Shown piece after piece: positions 32,155-40,728 of a DNA stretch of 56,284 bases; the first letter of the stretch is position 1, and every line of letters begins with the position of its first letter. A program made the position numbers and the translations under genes. The stretch comes from Chloroflexota bacterium (GTDB taxonomy: Bacteria; Chloroflexota; Anaerolineae; UBA4142; SHND01). Below the pieces are notes generated by a model. The model ran no database searches. It had not been told where the DNA came from and was given only the letters and a program-made list of their open reading frames with translations. Location of the stretch: NCBI GenBank assembly GCA_016209205.1, contig JACQWQ010000261.1:1-56284 (forward strand), in the 5' to 3' direction.

Positions 32155-34147
32155 GGCGAGCGTGTTTGCTTGGCTGCAACGGCGGAAGGAATTCCTACCG
32201 CCGCGTCTCGATTTATATCTCTGTATTCTCTTGACGCTCGCGGCGTTCGCGGTCTATGTGCGAACGCTGACACCCGGCGTCCTCGACGGCGACAGCGGCG
32301 AGTGGCAGTACATGGCGAATATCCTCGGCGTGCCGCACTCGACCGGCTATCCGACGTACATTCTCCTCGCCAAACTCGTCACGCTGCTGCCCATCGGCAA
32401 CCCCGCCTGGCGCGTCAATCTTTTTTCGACAATCTCCGCGGCATTGACAATTCCCGTCGTTTATTTATTGGCAAAACGTGTGTCACGTTCGCGTCTTGCC
32501 GCGCTTTTCGCCGCGATTTTTTTCGCGTTCATGCCGACACTGTGGGCAGCGGCGACGATTGCCGAAGTGTATGCGCTCAACACCCTCTTGATTGCCCCAA
32601 CACTCTTTTTCGCGATTCGCTTTTTCGATCACGGGCGCGCGCGTGATTTGTATCTCGTAGCACTGTGTTTCGGACTCGCGCTGACGAATCACCGCATCGC
32701 GTTTTTTATCGCCCCTGCACTTTTGCTCATCGTCTGGCTCAAGCGCGACGTTCTGAATTTAAAAAAGATTTCCCTCGCCGCCCTCATTTCCCTCTTTGCC
32801 CTCTCTTTTTATCTTTACATTCCCCTGCGCGCCTCGCAATTGCTTGCCGAACAATCGGCGGAGAATTGGGCATTGTACCCGCGCGCCGAAGCGATTGTGA
32901 ACGGCAAGGTCACGGCGTATTACAATCACACACCTGCCGGTTTTTTCAATCTCGTCACCGCGCTCGACAATCGCACTAAACTCGGTTTTCAGGACGCGGG
33001 CGGTGAGAACAAAATGCTCGAGCGGCTTACGAACGCGTGGACTCTGCTGCGCGAACAGATTGACCCGTTCGGAATGCTTCTGGCATTGTGGGGCATCGTG
33101 GTTTTGTGGCGACGCGAACGCGCGTTGACCAGCGTGCTGCTGCTCGCAGGCGCGAGTGTTGCGGCGATTTCGATTTATTTGCGCGCGGAATCTACGCGGT
33201 TCTATTTCAGCGGCGCGTATCTCGTGATGGTTTTGTTTTTCGCCGCGGCGCTCGGTTGGATTTTGGAAAAATTGCGCCCGGGTGGCGTAGGGGCGATGCT
33301 TAATGCTCGCCCTGACCAGCAGGCGGGCGAACACAAGGCATCGCCCCTACGAAACGCGCGAACATTGTTGTATTACGCGGTGATTGTATTTTTTGCGTTT
33401 TTTCCGCTCAGCGCGTTCTATTTCAATTTTGCGCGGATGGATCAGAGCGGCAACACGAAATACGACGCGTACGCGCGCGCCGTGTTGGGCGATAACCTTG
33501 CACAAAACGCGGTCGTCGTCGCGCCGTGGGAAGTGGCGACGCCGATGCGCTATTTTCAATATGTCGAAAATGTGCGCCCCGACGTTTTGACGATTCACGA
33601 ATCGCCCGTGCGCCCGCAATATCAGAAAATCTTGGACGCGGCGCACAAATTAAATCGCCCATTCTATTACGCCCAGTTCATGCCCGAAGACAAGAATTCG
33701 GACGCGCCGCGCACCGTGCAGGCGATTGCGTTTCCGCTTTCCGACAAACCACAGCCGCAGCAGACGTTGAACGCGAAACTGAATGATTCGATTCGCGTGA
33801 TCGGTTATGATTGGATTCCGTCGGACCCGCAAAACGCGCGCTTGGCAATTTATTATCGCGTGCTGCAACCGACGCGCATCGAGTACGTGAACGAGCTGGA
33901 ATTGAGCGATACGCAAGGGGTCACACGCGCGGCGTTCTCACGCCATCCGGTCAGCGAATACTATCCGACCTATTTTTGGCAAGACGGCGGATATTATCGT
34001 GATGTGTATGACATCCATCTCGACGCGAACGCGCCGCGCGGCGCATACAGCGCAGAATTGATTTGGTACGAATACGACGCGGCGACGGCACAGCGCAACG
34101 AGTACAGCGCCAAGTCAGTAATAATAACGGGGTTGGAGAGGGAGTGA
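32153..34147 (+). CDS. DUF2723 (protein O-mannosyltransferase-like) membrane transferase with inserted repeat
   Basis: From ATG at 32153 the protein has 664 residues. TPGVLDGDSGEWQYMANILG (40-59) and HSTGYPTYILLAKL are the DUF2723 signature, a GT-C relative of PMT enzymes with the acidic catalytic loop; AEVYALNTL follows. About ten helices precede a soluble C-terminal half. Residues about 379-399 (GVGAMLNARPDQQAGEHKAS) come from a palindromic GTAGGGGCGATGC repeat inserted in frame between two helices. The start is uncertain because a -10-like box covers it; GTG at 32162 is possible. It probably transfers sugars from polyprenyl phosphate to exported proteins or lipids. Confidence 0.85.
   Translation: MASVFAWLQRRKEFLPPRLDLYLCILLTLAAFAVYVRTLTPGVLDGDSGEWQYMANILGVPHSTGYPTYILLAKLVTLLPIGNPAWRVNLFSTISAALTIPVVYLLAKRVSRSRLAALFAAIFFAFMPTLWAAATIAEVYALNTLLIAPTLFFAIRFFDHGRARDLYLVALCFGLALTNHRIAFFIAPALLLIVWLKRDVLNLKKISLAALISLFALSFYLYIPLRASQLLAEQSAENWALYPRAEAIVNGKVTAYYNHTPAGFFNLVTALDNRTKLGFQDAGGENKMLERLTNAWTLLREQIDPFGMLLALWGIVVLWRRERALTSVLLLAGASVAAISIYLRAESTRFYFSGAYLVMVLFFAAALGWILEKLRPGGVGAMLNARPDQQAGEHKASPLRNARTLLYYAVIVFFAFFPLSAFYFNFARMDQSGNTKYDAYARAVLGDNLAQNAVVVAPWEVATPMRYFQYVENVRPDVLTIHESPVRPQYQKILDAAHKLNRPFYYAQFMPEDKNSDAPRTVQAIAFPLSDKPQPQQTLNAKLNDSIRVIGYDWIPSDPQNARLAIYYRVLQPTRIEYVNELELSDTQGVTRAAFSRHPVSEYYPTYFWQDGGYYRDVYDIHLDANAPRGAYSAELIWYEYDAATAQRNEYSAKSVIITGLERE
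33287..33350. repeat. GTAGGGGCGATGC palindromic repeat inside a DUF2723 gene
   Basis: GTAGGGGCGATGC (33287-33299) and GCATCGCCCCTAC (33338-33350) are perfect 13-base inverted ends; TCGCCC/GGGCGA is nested inside. The element is within the coding frame and leaves it open. Confidence 0.85.
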
Positions 34148-34318
34148 GAGAGCGATGGAGTGATGGAGTGAGAGAGTGAGAGAGTGAGAGGATGAGAAAG
34201 TAATCAGTAATCAGTAATCAGTTGTCAGGGGTTGTGCGAGCGGGTTGTGCGATCCATGGTTGACGCTTCACGTTTGACGTTTGACGTTTCACGTTTCACG
34301 ATTCGCCATCGGCTATCT
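34139..34318. repeat. low-complexity tandem repeats between DUF2723 and TVP38 genes
   Basis: GGAGTGAGAGAGCGATGGAG units, three TAATCAG heptamers, then CACGTTTGACGTTTGACG and GGCTATCTGCTATTCGCCAT. The tract begins at the stop codon of the plus-strand gene and reaches the stop codon of the minus-strand gene. Confidence 0.75.
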
Positions 34319-34319
34319 G

Positions 34320-35033
34320 CTATTCGCCATCTGCTGTCTCTGTCGCGACGAGCGCGCGTTTTTCGACGCGTTGGCGCAGCCAGTTGCCGGCGAGGGCAAC
34401 CAAGAGCATCGCGCCAATCAAGATGGCAATCCATTGCACGCCGAACGTTTCAACATTTGCGCCGATAAAACTGGATAGGATGATGCCCGGCGTACGTCCG
34501 ATCAGGACAATCAACATAAAGCGGCGGAACGAAAGTTTGGTTAAACCGGCGATGAAATAAAATACATCTGCCGTCGGCGCAAGCATCAAGAGGAACCAGG
34601 TGACGGACGAATTGACCGCCGACAAATTGCGCCAACGTTCGATCCAACTGGCAGGCGCCAATTTTTCGACGAGGGGCCAACCAAGGCGTCGCGCCGCGAC
34701 GAACGCAATCGCGCTGCCCGCCAAAATGCCGATCATTGAATAGAGCGCAGCGGGAACGGGTCCGAACAAATAACCCGCCGTGTACGACATTGCCGCACCG
34801 GGCACCGGCGCAACGACGATTTGCAGCGCATAAAACAACGTGTAGATGAACGGGGCAAGCATCCCATATTTCGGCAGTTCCGCACGCAATTGTTCGCCAA
34901 TTTTAAACAGCCAGCCGATCGGATTTGCAGGCAGCCATCCAAGATGCACGGCAAGATAGTACAAAGAACCGCACGCGCCGATCAGCGCCAAGCGCGGCAG
35001 CCATACGCGTAAATCAATGTTATGAAATTTCAT
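34320..35033 (-). CDS. TVP38/TMEM64 (VTT domain) membrane protein
   Basis: From ATG at 35033 the protein has 237 residues and about six membrane segments. VAPVPGAAMSYTAGYLFGP and IGILAGSAIAFVAARRLGWP are the VTT/DedA-like blocks, followed by LLMLAPTADVFYFIAGLTKL and GRTPGIILSSFIGA. Bacterial VTT proteins are linked to lipid scrambling and membrane homeostasis. The start overlaps the 3' end region of the upstream lipoprotein gene, whose TGA is at 35036-35038. The pair is probably an operon. The 3' end runs into low-complexity repeats. Confidence 0.88.
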   Translation of the reverse strand: MKFHNIDLRVWLPRLALIGACGSLYYLAVHLGWLPANPIGWLFKIGEQLRAELPKYGMLAPFIYTLFYALQIVVAPVPGAAMSYTAGYLFGPVPAALYSMIGILAGSAIAFVAARRLGWPLVEKLAPASWIERWRNLSAVNSSVTWFLLMLAPTADVFYFIAGLTKLSFRRFMLIVLIGRTPGIILSSFIGANVETFGVQWIAILIGAMLLVALAGNWLRQRVEKRALVATETADGE

Positions 35034-35035
35034 TC

Positions 35036-35755
35036 TCAACGCACCGTCCGTTGAAAGGTGAGCAGATAGACGACCGGGCGACTTTTAGGCGGGGGGCGTC
35101 CCATGCCTTGTACTATATCACTCGGCAAACCGTTTACGCGCGCGCGGTATGCGCCGAGCGAATGCCACGGCGGATAGTGATTAATATCCATCGGAAAATT
35201 AGCGGAATATTCCGGCGCAGGTTTGTCTTCGGTTGTGATAACATGCGACCCGTCGAGCCATTCTATTGTGATGGTTTCGCCGATCAAGCGCGCGCCGTTT
35301 TCGTCCAACACATTCACGAAAATATGATTTTTGCCTTGATTCTCTTGTTCTGCCCAAAATTCCGCGTGCGTCAAACGCCAGTACCTTTCCCCGGGTTGCA
35401 CATTCGCGGGAACGTATTCAATCTTTAATTCGTTGAGCCGTGGGTCCCAAACCAATGGACGCGGCGGTGGGTTGAGCGTGGGTACAAATGTGGGCAGCGC
35501 GGTTGCAGGAATGCGGGTGCGCGTCGTGGTGGGCGGAATCAGGGTCCGGGTCGCGGTCGGGACAAGTGTTGGCACAGCGGTAGGCGGACGCGGACTGGGT
35601 GTGGGCGATGTGATAATTTCAGAGGATGTTGGAACAACTGGACGAGTTCGAGTGGGGCGCGGTGCTCGCATTGGTTCTGGTGTTGGTTCTGCGGCGCAAG
35701 CCGCGCCGCTCAGCAAAAAACATGAACCTGCAATCAATAGCAGTACGCGCTTCAT
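35036..35755 (-). CDS. lipoprotein with Pro/Thr-rich spacer, unknown function
   Basis: A 239-residue exported protein. MKRVLLLIAGSCFLLSGAAC is a signal peptide with a lipobox (SGAAC). Residues 25-100 are a TPTPSPRPPT-type spacer. The C-terminal domain of about 135 residues contains RYWRLTHAEFWAEQENQGKN and ITIEWLDGSHVITTEDKP, resembling domains found at the ends of large Chloroflexota exported proteins; no catalytic motif is seen. It lies upstream of and nearly overlaps the TVP38 gene, and diverges from the giant membrane protein at 35841. Confidence 0.72.
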   Translation of the reverse strand: MKRVLLLIAGSCFLLSGAACAAEPTPEPMRAPRPTRTRPVVPTSSEIITSPTPSPRPPTAVPTLVPTATRTLIPPTTTRTRIPATALPTFVPTLNPPPRPLVWDPRLNELKIEYVPANVQPGERYWRLTHAEFWAEQENQGKNHIFVNVLDENGARLIGETITIEWLDGSHVITTEDKPAPEYSANFPMDINHYPPWHSLGAYRARVNGLPSDIVQGMGRPPPKSRPVVYLLTFQRTVR

Positions 35756-35840
35756 TCCACCTCACGGCTAGACCTGACGATTATACAAACTCGAACAAAT
35801 AAAGCAACTCGTGTTCAACCACGCCGCAAAGGAGTACTTC

Positions 35841-38594
35841 ATGCAACGACGCAACATTGTCGTCCTGTTCATCTATTTGGTAATTTCGCTCGTCGTCACC
35901 TACCCATTGGCGACACAATTCACCACACACGTACCGGGCACAACCACGTGGTCGCTCGACGAATACGGGTACGTGTGGAACCATTGGTGGTTCAAACGTT
36001 CACTGTTTGACCTCGAAACCAATCCGTTTCAAACTGATTTTCTATTTTACCCGCTCGGCACATCGCTCGTCTTGTACGCCTACACGCTGCTGCACGTGAT
36101 GCTCGCCGTCCCCATCCATTTCGCGTTCGGGATTATTCCCGCGTCCAATTTCACAGTCTTGTTCTCGTTTGTGATTGCCGCGTTCGGGATGTATCTGTTT
36201 ACATCGTATCTCTTGCGCGTCTCGCTGCGCATCTGGGATGAAAAATATCACGCGCGCATTGGCGCGATAGGCAAGGATCAATACTTGCACATGCTCGCCG
36301 CCTTTGTCGCGGGCGTCGTGTTTGCGTTCGCGTCGAATCGCTTTGTGTATCTTTCGCTCGGTCACTACAACATCGTCGCGAGCGAATGGATTCCGTTCTA
36401 TCTTTTGTTTCTGTTCAAAACCTTGCTCGAGCCGAAATTGAAAAACGCGGTGATGGCAGGATTGTTCGCCGCGCTTGCCATGTACACCGAAACAACCGAC
36501 GGTGTACTACTGGTGCTGCTGACGCTGGCGATTTTGCTTTTTGAATGGCGTCTCGTCTTGAAACCGGCAACTCTCGCGCGCATCGCGCTGGTCGGCGTGA
36601 CGACTGCGCTTTTGTTCGCGCCGCTCTTGATCCCGACCGCGCTGGAAATTTTCAACAGCGGTTATGCGCTGCCCGGTTTCGGTCATTCCGAAAAATTGCT
36701 CGTGGATTTGAACGGCTTTTTCGCGCCAACGAGCTTGCATCCCCTGAACCGCTTTTGGATTCAAGAACTGGACGCGGTGCGGCAGCAAACCTCGCGTTTC
36801 AGTGATGTCAACACGTTCTTTGTCGGTTACGCCACCGCGCTGCTCGCGCTGCTGGGCTTTGTCGTTTTCGCGCGGCGCAATCGGGTATGGTTAGGCATTG
36901 CGCTCGGGTTTGCCATTCTCGCGCTCGGCCCACTGCTGCACATTGGCGGACGGTCGCAATTTGACCTCGACGGCTTGGAAGTCAATTTCCCGATGCCATT
37001 TTTGATTTTCCATTACATTCCACTAATCCGCGAAAATCGTGTGCCGAATCGCTACAGCATTCTGGTCGTCATCGCGCTGGCGGTGTTGGTCGCGTACGCG
37101 GTGTGGTGGATTCTCTCGCGTATCGCCAATTCGCGTGCATTCGCACGCAACGAATCGCCAATCGCCAAAACCATTCTCCCAACAGCCATCTGCGGTCTGC
37201 TTTCCGCCGTTCTCATCTTTGAGCACCTCGCACTGCCGCTGCCGCTGACCGACGCGCGTATTCCCGCTGTGTACACGCAAATTCGCCAGGACCCTGAATC
37301 GTTTACCGTGCTTTCGATTCCGCTCGGTTTGCGCAATTCGTTCGGACAAATCGGCGCGGAGGATACGCGCACCCAGTATTATCAATCCGCGCATCAAAAA
37401 TTTTTGCTTTCGGGTCAGATTCAGCGCAATCCGCCGTACCTCTTTGAATACTTTCAACGCGCGCCCATCATCTCGTCCGTCATTGCGTTGGAAGAATATC
37501 AAACGCTGGACGACGTGACGTTGCAGCGCGATAAAAATCTCGCGAACGACGTGGTGAATTTTTTCGATCTGCGTTATCTGGTCGTCAACCCCGCGATTCC
37601 CGGGCGCCCGCCGTACGAAGACAATCGCGACCGCGTCGTCGCGTATTTGAAACAGGTGCTGCCGCTCGGCGAACCTATTGCGGACACGGACGGTTTGCTC
37701 GCGTATCGTATCAATCAACCGCCGCTCCAAATTCCGTATCAGGTTGATTTCGGGCAAGAGCGCGCGCGATTGTATCAAGGTTACGGCTGGCTGCCGACGG
37801 AAAGCATCGCCGACGCGGACGCGAGTTGGGCAACCCAGCCGCGCGCGACCATTTACCTCCCGCTGCGCGAACTGCGCGATTACACATTGCCGCTGCGCGC
37901 GCTGCCATTCACGTATCCGAACAGTCCAGCGCAAACGTTCGGCGTGACCGTCAACGGAAAATCATTACCGCGCGTGCAAATGAATCCGGGCTGGCGAGAA
38001 TACGCCATCACCTTGCCTGCCAATGCACTGCAAAAAGGATTGAACGAGGTTGTGCTCGATTTCGGTTATGTCGTGCGCCCGCGCGAGGTCATGCCCGCGA
38101 ATTTCGGGATCGGCGGCACGGGCGTTACGAGTCCGGTGGACATTGTCGCGACGAGCACCTCCGCGTTTGGCTCGATCAAAGTGAACGACCGCGAAGTGTC
38201 GCCGTTGAAACGCGGGTACAACATTGCAGTCATTGATCCACAAACGGGCAAGGTCGTCGAGGTGAAAAATTTTGATACGGGCGGCAGGAGCATTTTGGAA
38301 TCGCGCGCGCTGCGCGATTTCCTCAACGGCGTTGCGCAAGGAATGATCGTCGCGGGCGCGATTCAAGAAGATGCCACCGCGATGCTGGGTGAAGCCGCCG
38401 CCGCCGCGATTCAATCGCTCGGGTTGGAAACGAACGTGCGCGGGCACGATGGCTACACGCACGCGTTCATCGCGGTCAAAGGCAAACCAAACGGGCTCGA
38501 ACAATCCGGCGAAGGCGCGAGCGCGGTCAGCGTCGGACACAATCTGGACAATCGTCCGCTCAGCGTTGCGCTCGATTGGTTCCGCGTGGAATGA
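35841..38594 (+). CDS. large membrane protein with C-terminal ILEI/FAM3-like domain
   Basis: AAAGGAG precedes ATG at 35841, giving 917 residues. The N-terminal half has about twelve helices and resembles GT-C/YfhO-like membrane transferases, with an early WSLDEYGYVWNHWWF loop. A soluble region follows. Residues about 770-905 contain RGYNIAVIDPQTGKVVE, FDTGGRSILESRALRDF, GMIVAGAIQEDATAML, and GYTHAFIAVKGKPN, the pattern of the ILEI (interleukin-like EMT inducer, FAM3) domain, a carbohydrate-binding-like module also present in POMGNT1. Residues near 430-450 (RIANSRAFARNESPIAKTIL) are encoded by GCCAATCGCC repeats. Likely a surface glycan-modifying enzyme. Confidence 0.78.
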   Translation: MQRRNIVVLFIYLVISLVVTYPLATQFTTHVPGTTTWSLDEYGYVWNHWWFKRSLFDLETNPFQTDFLFYPLGTSLVLYAYTLLHVMLAVPIHFAFGIIPASNFTVLFSFVIAAFGMYLFTSYLLRVSLRIWDEKYHARIGAIGKDQYLHMLAAFVAGVVFAFASNRFVYLSLGHYNIVASEWIPFYLLFLFKTLLEPKLKNAVMAGLFAALAMYTETTDGVLLVLLTLAILLFEWRLVLKPATLARIALVGVTTALLFAPLLIPTALEIFNSGYALPGFGHSEKLLVDLNGFFAPTSLHPLNRFWIQELDAVRQQTSRFSDVNTFFVGYATALLALLGFVVFARRNRVWLGIALGFAILALGPLLHIGGRSQFDLDGLEVNFPMPFLIFHYIPLIRENRVPNRYSILVVIALAVLVAYAVWWILSRIANSRAFARNESPIAKTILPTAICGLLSAVLIFEHLALPLPLTDARIPAVYTQIRQDPESFTVLSIPLGLRNSFGQIGAEDTRTQYYQSAHQKFLLSGQIQRNPPYLFEYFQRAPIISSVIALEEYQTLDDVTLQRDKNLANDVVNFFDLRYLVVNPAIPGRPPYEDNRDRVVAYLKQVLPLGEPIADTDGLLAYRINQPPLQIPYQVDFGQERARLYQGYGWLPTESIADADASWATQPRATIYLPLRELRDYTLPLRALPFTYPNSPAQTFGVTVNGKSLPRVQMNPGWREYAITLPANALQKGLNEVVLDFGYVVRPREVMPANFGIGGTGVTSPVDIVATSTSAFGSIKVNDREVSPLKRGYNIAVIDPQTGKVVEVKNFDTGGRSILESRALRDFLNGVAQGMIVAGAIQEDATAMLGEAAAAAIQSLGLETNVRGHDGYTHAFIAVKGKPNGLEQSGEGASAVSVGHNLDNRPLSVALDWFRVE

Positions 38595-38610
38595 GAGGAT
38601 GGGAAACGCG

Positions 38611-38708
38611 CGTAGTAACGTTCGATGTAGGCGATAAGATTCATCGCCCATCGCCTCAATCGTTGGTGCGCGCATGGCGCAGACCTAACGAATAAATTCG
38701 TTACTACG
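38611..38708. repeat. palindromic repeat with CGTAGTAACG ends
   Basis: CGTAGTAACG at the left is answered by CGTTACTACG at the right. AACGAATAAATTCGTTACTA at the right end identifies it as a relative of the 7283-7387 repeat. It fills the gap between the ILEI protein gene and the second DUF2723 gene. Confidence 0.8.
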
Positions 38709-38719
38709 CCACGTCAAAA

Positions 38720-40666
38720 ATGACATTGATACCCAAAGTCACATCCGTCACACCTACGCGCGCCACACGCGTGTGGGCATTTGCAACGCGTCCTGTGCTG
38801 TTGTGCGCGTTCGCCGTTCTTGCCGCGCTGCTGTTGTATTGGCGCACCGCGTATCCGTCCGTTTTGCCCGGCGATTCCGGTGAACTCCAATTTGCCGCGT
38901 GGGGTTTTTGGCTCGCGCATCCGACGGGTTATCCGCTCTATCTGATCCTCGGCGGAATTTGGCAGCATCTCTTACCGTTCGGCGATCCTGCCTATCGGCT
39001 AAATCTTTTTTCCGCGTTGTGGTCTGGGTTGGCGGTTGGCGTCGCATTCCTCGTGTTTTGGAATGTTACGCGCGCGCGCGGCGCGTCCGTGATTGCCGCG
39101 CTGACTTTTGCCGTATCGCCGCACGTGTGGTCACAAGCCACGCGCGCCGAAGTGTATGCGTTGAATACCTTTCTCGTCGCGCTGCTCGCGCTGCTCGGTC
39201 TGTTGTGGAACGCCAAGCCCCGGCGGCGCTACGCGTTCGCTTTTGCCTTTGTGTTTGGCTTGTCGCTCGCGCATCATCGCATGACGCTCTTGCTCGCGCC
39301 CGCGTTCGCCGCGTTGTTGGCGAACCGCCTATTTGCGCTGCGCCGCAATCCCGCGCAATTTATCAAACGCGCGCTCCTCTATAGCGCGGTTGCGGCGGTG
39401 CCTCTCGTTTTGTATTTGTACATTCCCCTGCGCGCGGGGGCGACGCCGTACGCGACGCTGGATGTTTCGCTGGCCGCGCCGATCGTGGTGTTTGAAAATT
39501 CACCGCGCGGTTGGCTCGCGGTCATTCTCGGTTCGGGCTTTTCAGAGCAGCTCGGCATTGATGCCGTGACCTTGGCTGCGCTGCGCGAATTTCCCAATTT
39601 GCTGTTGACGCAATTCAATCCGGTCGGCGTCGCAGCGGCATTGTTTGGATTCGGCGCGCTGTTGTGGCAGCGCAAGTTCGAGGTCGCCGCGTTCGCGTTC
39701 TTTGGCTGGCTCGCGTTTGTAGCGTTCAACAGCGTCTATCACATTGGCGACATTGCCGATTACTATACACCCGCGTATTTTTTCGCGTGTCTCGCGCTGG
39801 CTGAAGGGATCGCGTTCAGCGTACGGCAGCTGCGCCAACATCCTTGTACACGTGGCAGCACGCTTCACGCGATTACGCTGCTCGCTTTTTTCGCGCTATT
39901 GCCGATGCAAAATCTGTTCCGCGAGTTTGAATCCCAAAACCACCGCCGCCGCGCCGACACGCGCGTGCAATGGGAAACGCTGCTCGCTTCCGGTTTACCC
40001 CAGAACGCGCTGGTCATTTCGAACGACCGCGACGAATTGACGCCGCTGTATTATTTGCAATACGTGGAAGATAAGCGTCCCGATCTCGTCGGGCTGTTTC
40101 CAAAAATCGCCGCGGGGCCCAATTATGCCAACGTCGTCGCGTTGGTCGAACGCGTTGCGCCGTCAAACCGACCGCTCTATGCGCTGAAACCGATTCCTGC
40201 GTTGGTAATGAAGTTCATTATTGGCGAGAGCAAAAATGGATTGTGGAAAATTCACGTGCTGCCGCTCCCCGCGCCGAAAAATTCAAGCGACGCAATGCTG
40301 GGCGACGCGCTGCGCGTGCGCGGATGGGCAATTTTGGAAGGCGATGCGCGCGCGGGGGAAAAATTCACGCTCGGCGTGCAATACGAACCGCGCAAGCATT
40401 TGACGCGCGACTATATGTTTAGCGTTCAACTTTTCGATGGCGCGGGCAAGAAAATCGCGCAGGGCAACGATCACGTGCCGGGCGTAGGAGAATATCCGCC
40501 GTCGCAATGGCGCGTCGGCGATGTGATTCAAGATCAATACGCGCTCGAGCCAAGTCCAGACACGGCAGCGGGTGAATACAAGATCATGCTCCGCGCGTAC
40601 GATTCGAGCGACGACGCCGCACTCGGCGAGTTGACCGAAATCGGAGTGCTACAGATTGGAGAGTGA
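38720..40666 (+). CDS. DUF2723 membrane glycosyltransferase, second copy
   Basis: A 648-residue relative of the gene at 32153. VLPGDSGELQFAAWGFWLAH and PTGYPLYLILGGIWQHLLPF form the DUF2723 signature; AEVYALNTFLVALLALLGLL follows. About ten helices, then a soluble C-terminal domain of about 190 residues with RVQWETLLASGLPQNALVIS and a beta-rich end. ATG at 38720 is eleven bases past a palindromic repeat, without a clear ribosome binding site. Together with the copy at 32153, the GT39-type gene at 7407 and a GT2 donor synthase, it suggests an active surface protein glycosylation pathway. Confidence 0.87.
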   Translation: MTLIPKVTSVTPTRATRVWAFATRPVLLCAFAVLAALLLYWRTAYPSVLPGDSGELQFAAWGFWLAHPTGYPLYLILGGIWQHLLPFGDPAYRLNLFSALWSGLAVGVAFLVFWNVTRARGASVIAALTFAVSPHVWSQATRAEVYALNTFLVALLALLGLLWNAKPRRRYAFAFAFVFGLSLAHHRMTLLLAPAFAALLANRLFALRRNPAQFIKRALLYSAVAAVPLVLYLYIPLRAGATPYATLDVSLAAPIVVFENSPRGWLAVILGSGFSEQLGIDAVTLAALREFPNLLLTQFNPVGVAAALFGFGALLWQRKFEVAAFAFFGWLAFVAFNSVYHIGDIADYYTPAYFFACLALAEGIAFSVRQLRQHPCTRGSTLHAITLLAFFALLPMQNLFREFESQNHRRRADTRVQWETLLASGLPQNALVISNDRDELTPLYYLQYVEDKRPDLVGLFPKIAAGPNYANVVALVERVAPSNRPLYALKPIPALVMKFIIGESKNGLWKIHVLPLPAPKNSSDAMLGDALRVRGWAILEGDARAGEKFTLGVQYEPRKHLTRDYMFSVQLFDGAGKKIAQGNDHVPGVGEYPPSQWRVGDVIQDQYALEPSPDTAAGEYKIMLRAYDSSDDAALGELTEIGVLQIGE

Positions 40667-40669
40667 AGC

Positions 40670-40725
40670 GGTGATGGGGCAGAGGGAAATAGGGAAACAG
40701 GGAGACAGGGAAACAGGGACTAACG
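40670..40725. repeat. AGGGAAACAGGGAGAC tandem repeat
   Basis: AGGGAAATAGGGAAACAGGG units run between the stop codons of two convergent genes and end in GACTAACGAATTCATCC, a piece of the GTAGT-ACGAATT repeat family. Confidence 0.65.
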
Positions 40726-40728
40726 AAT

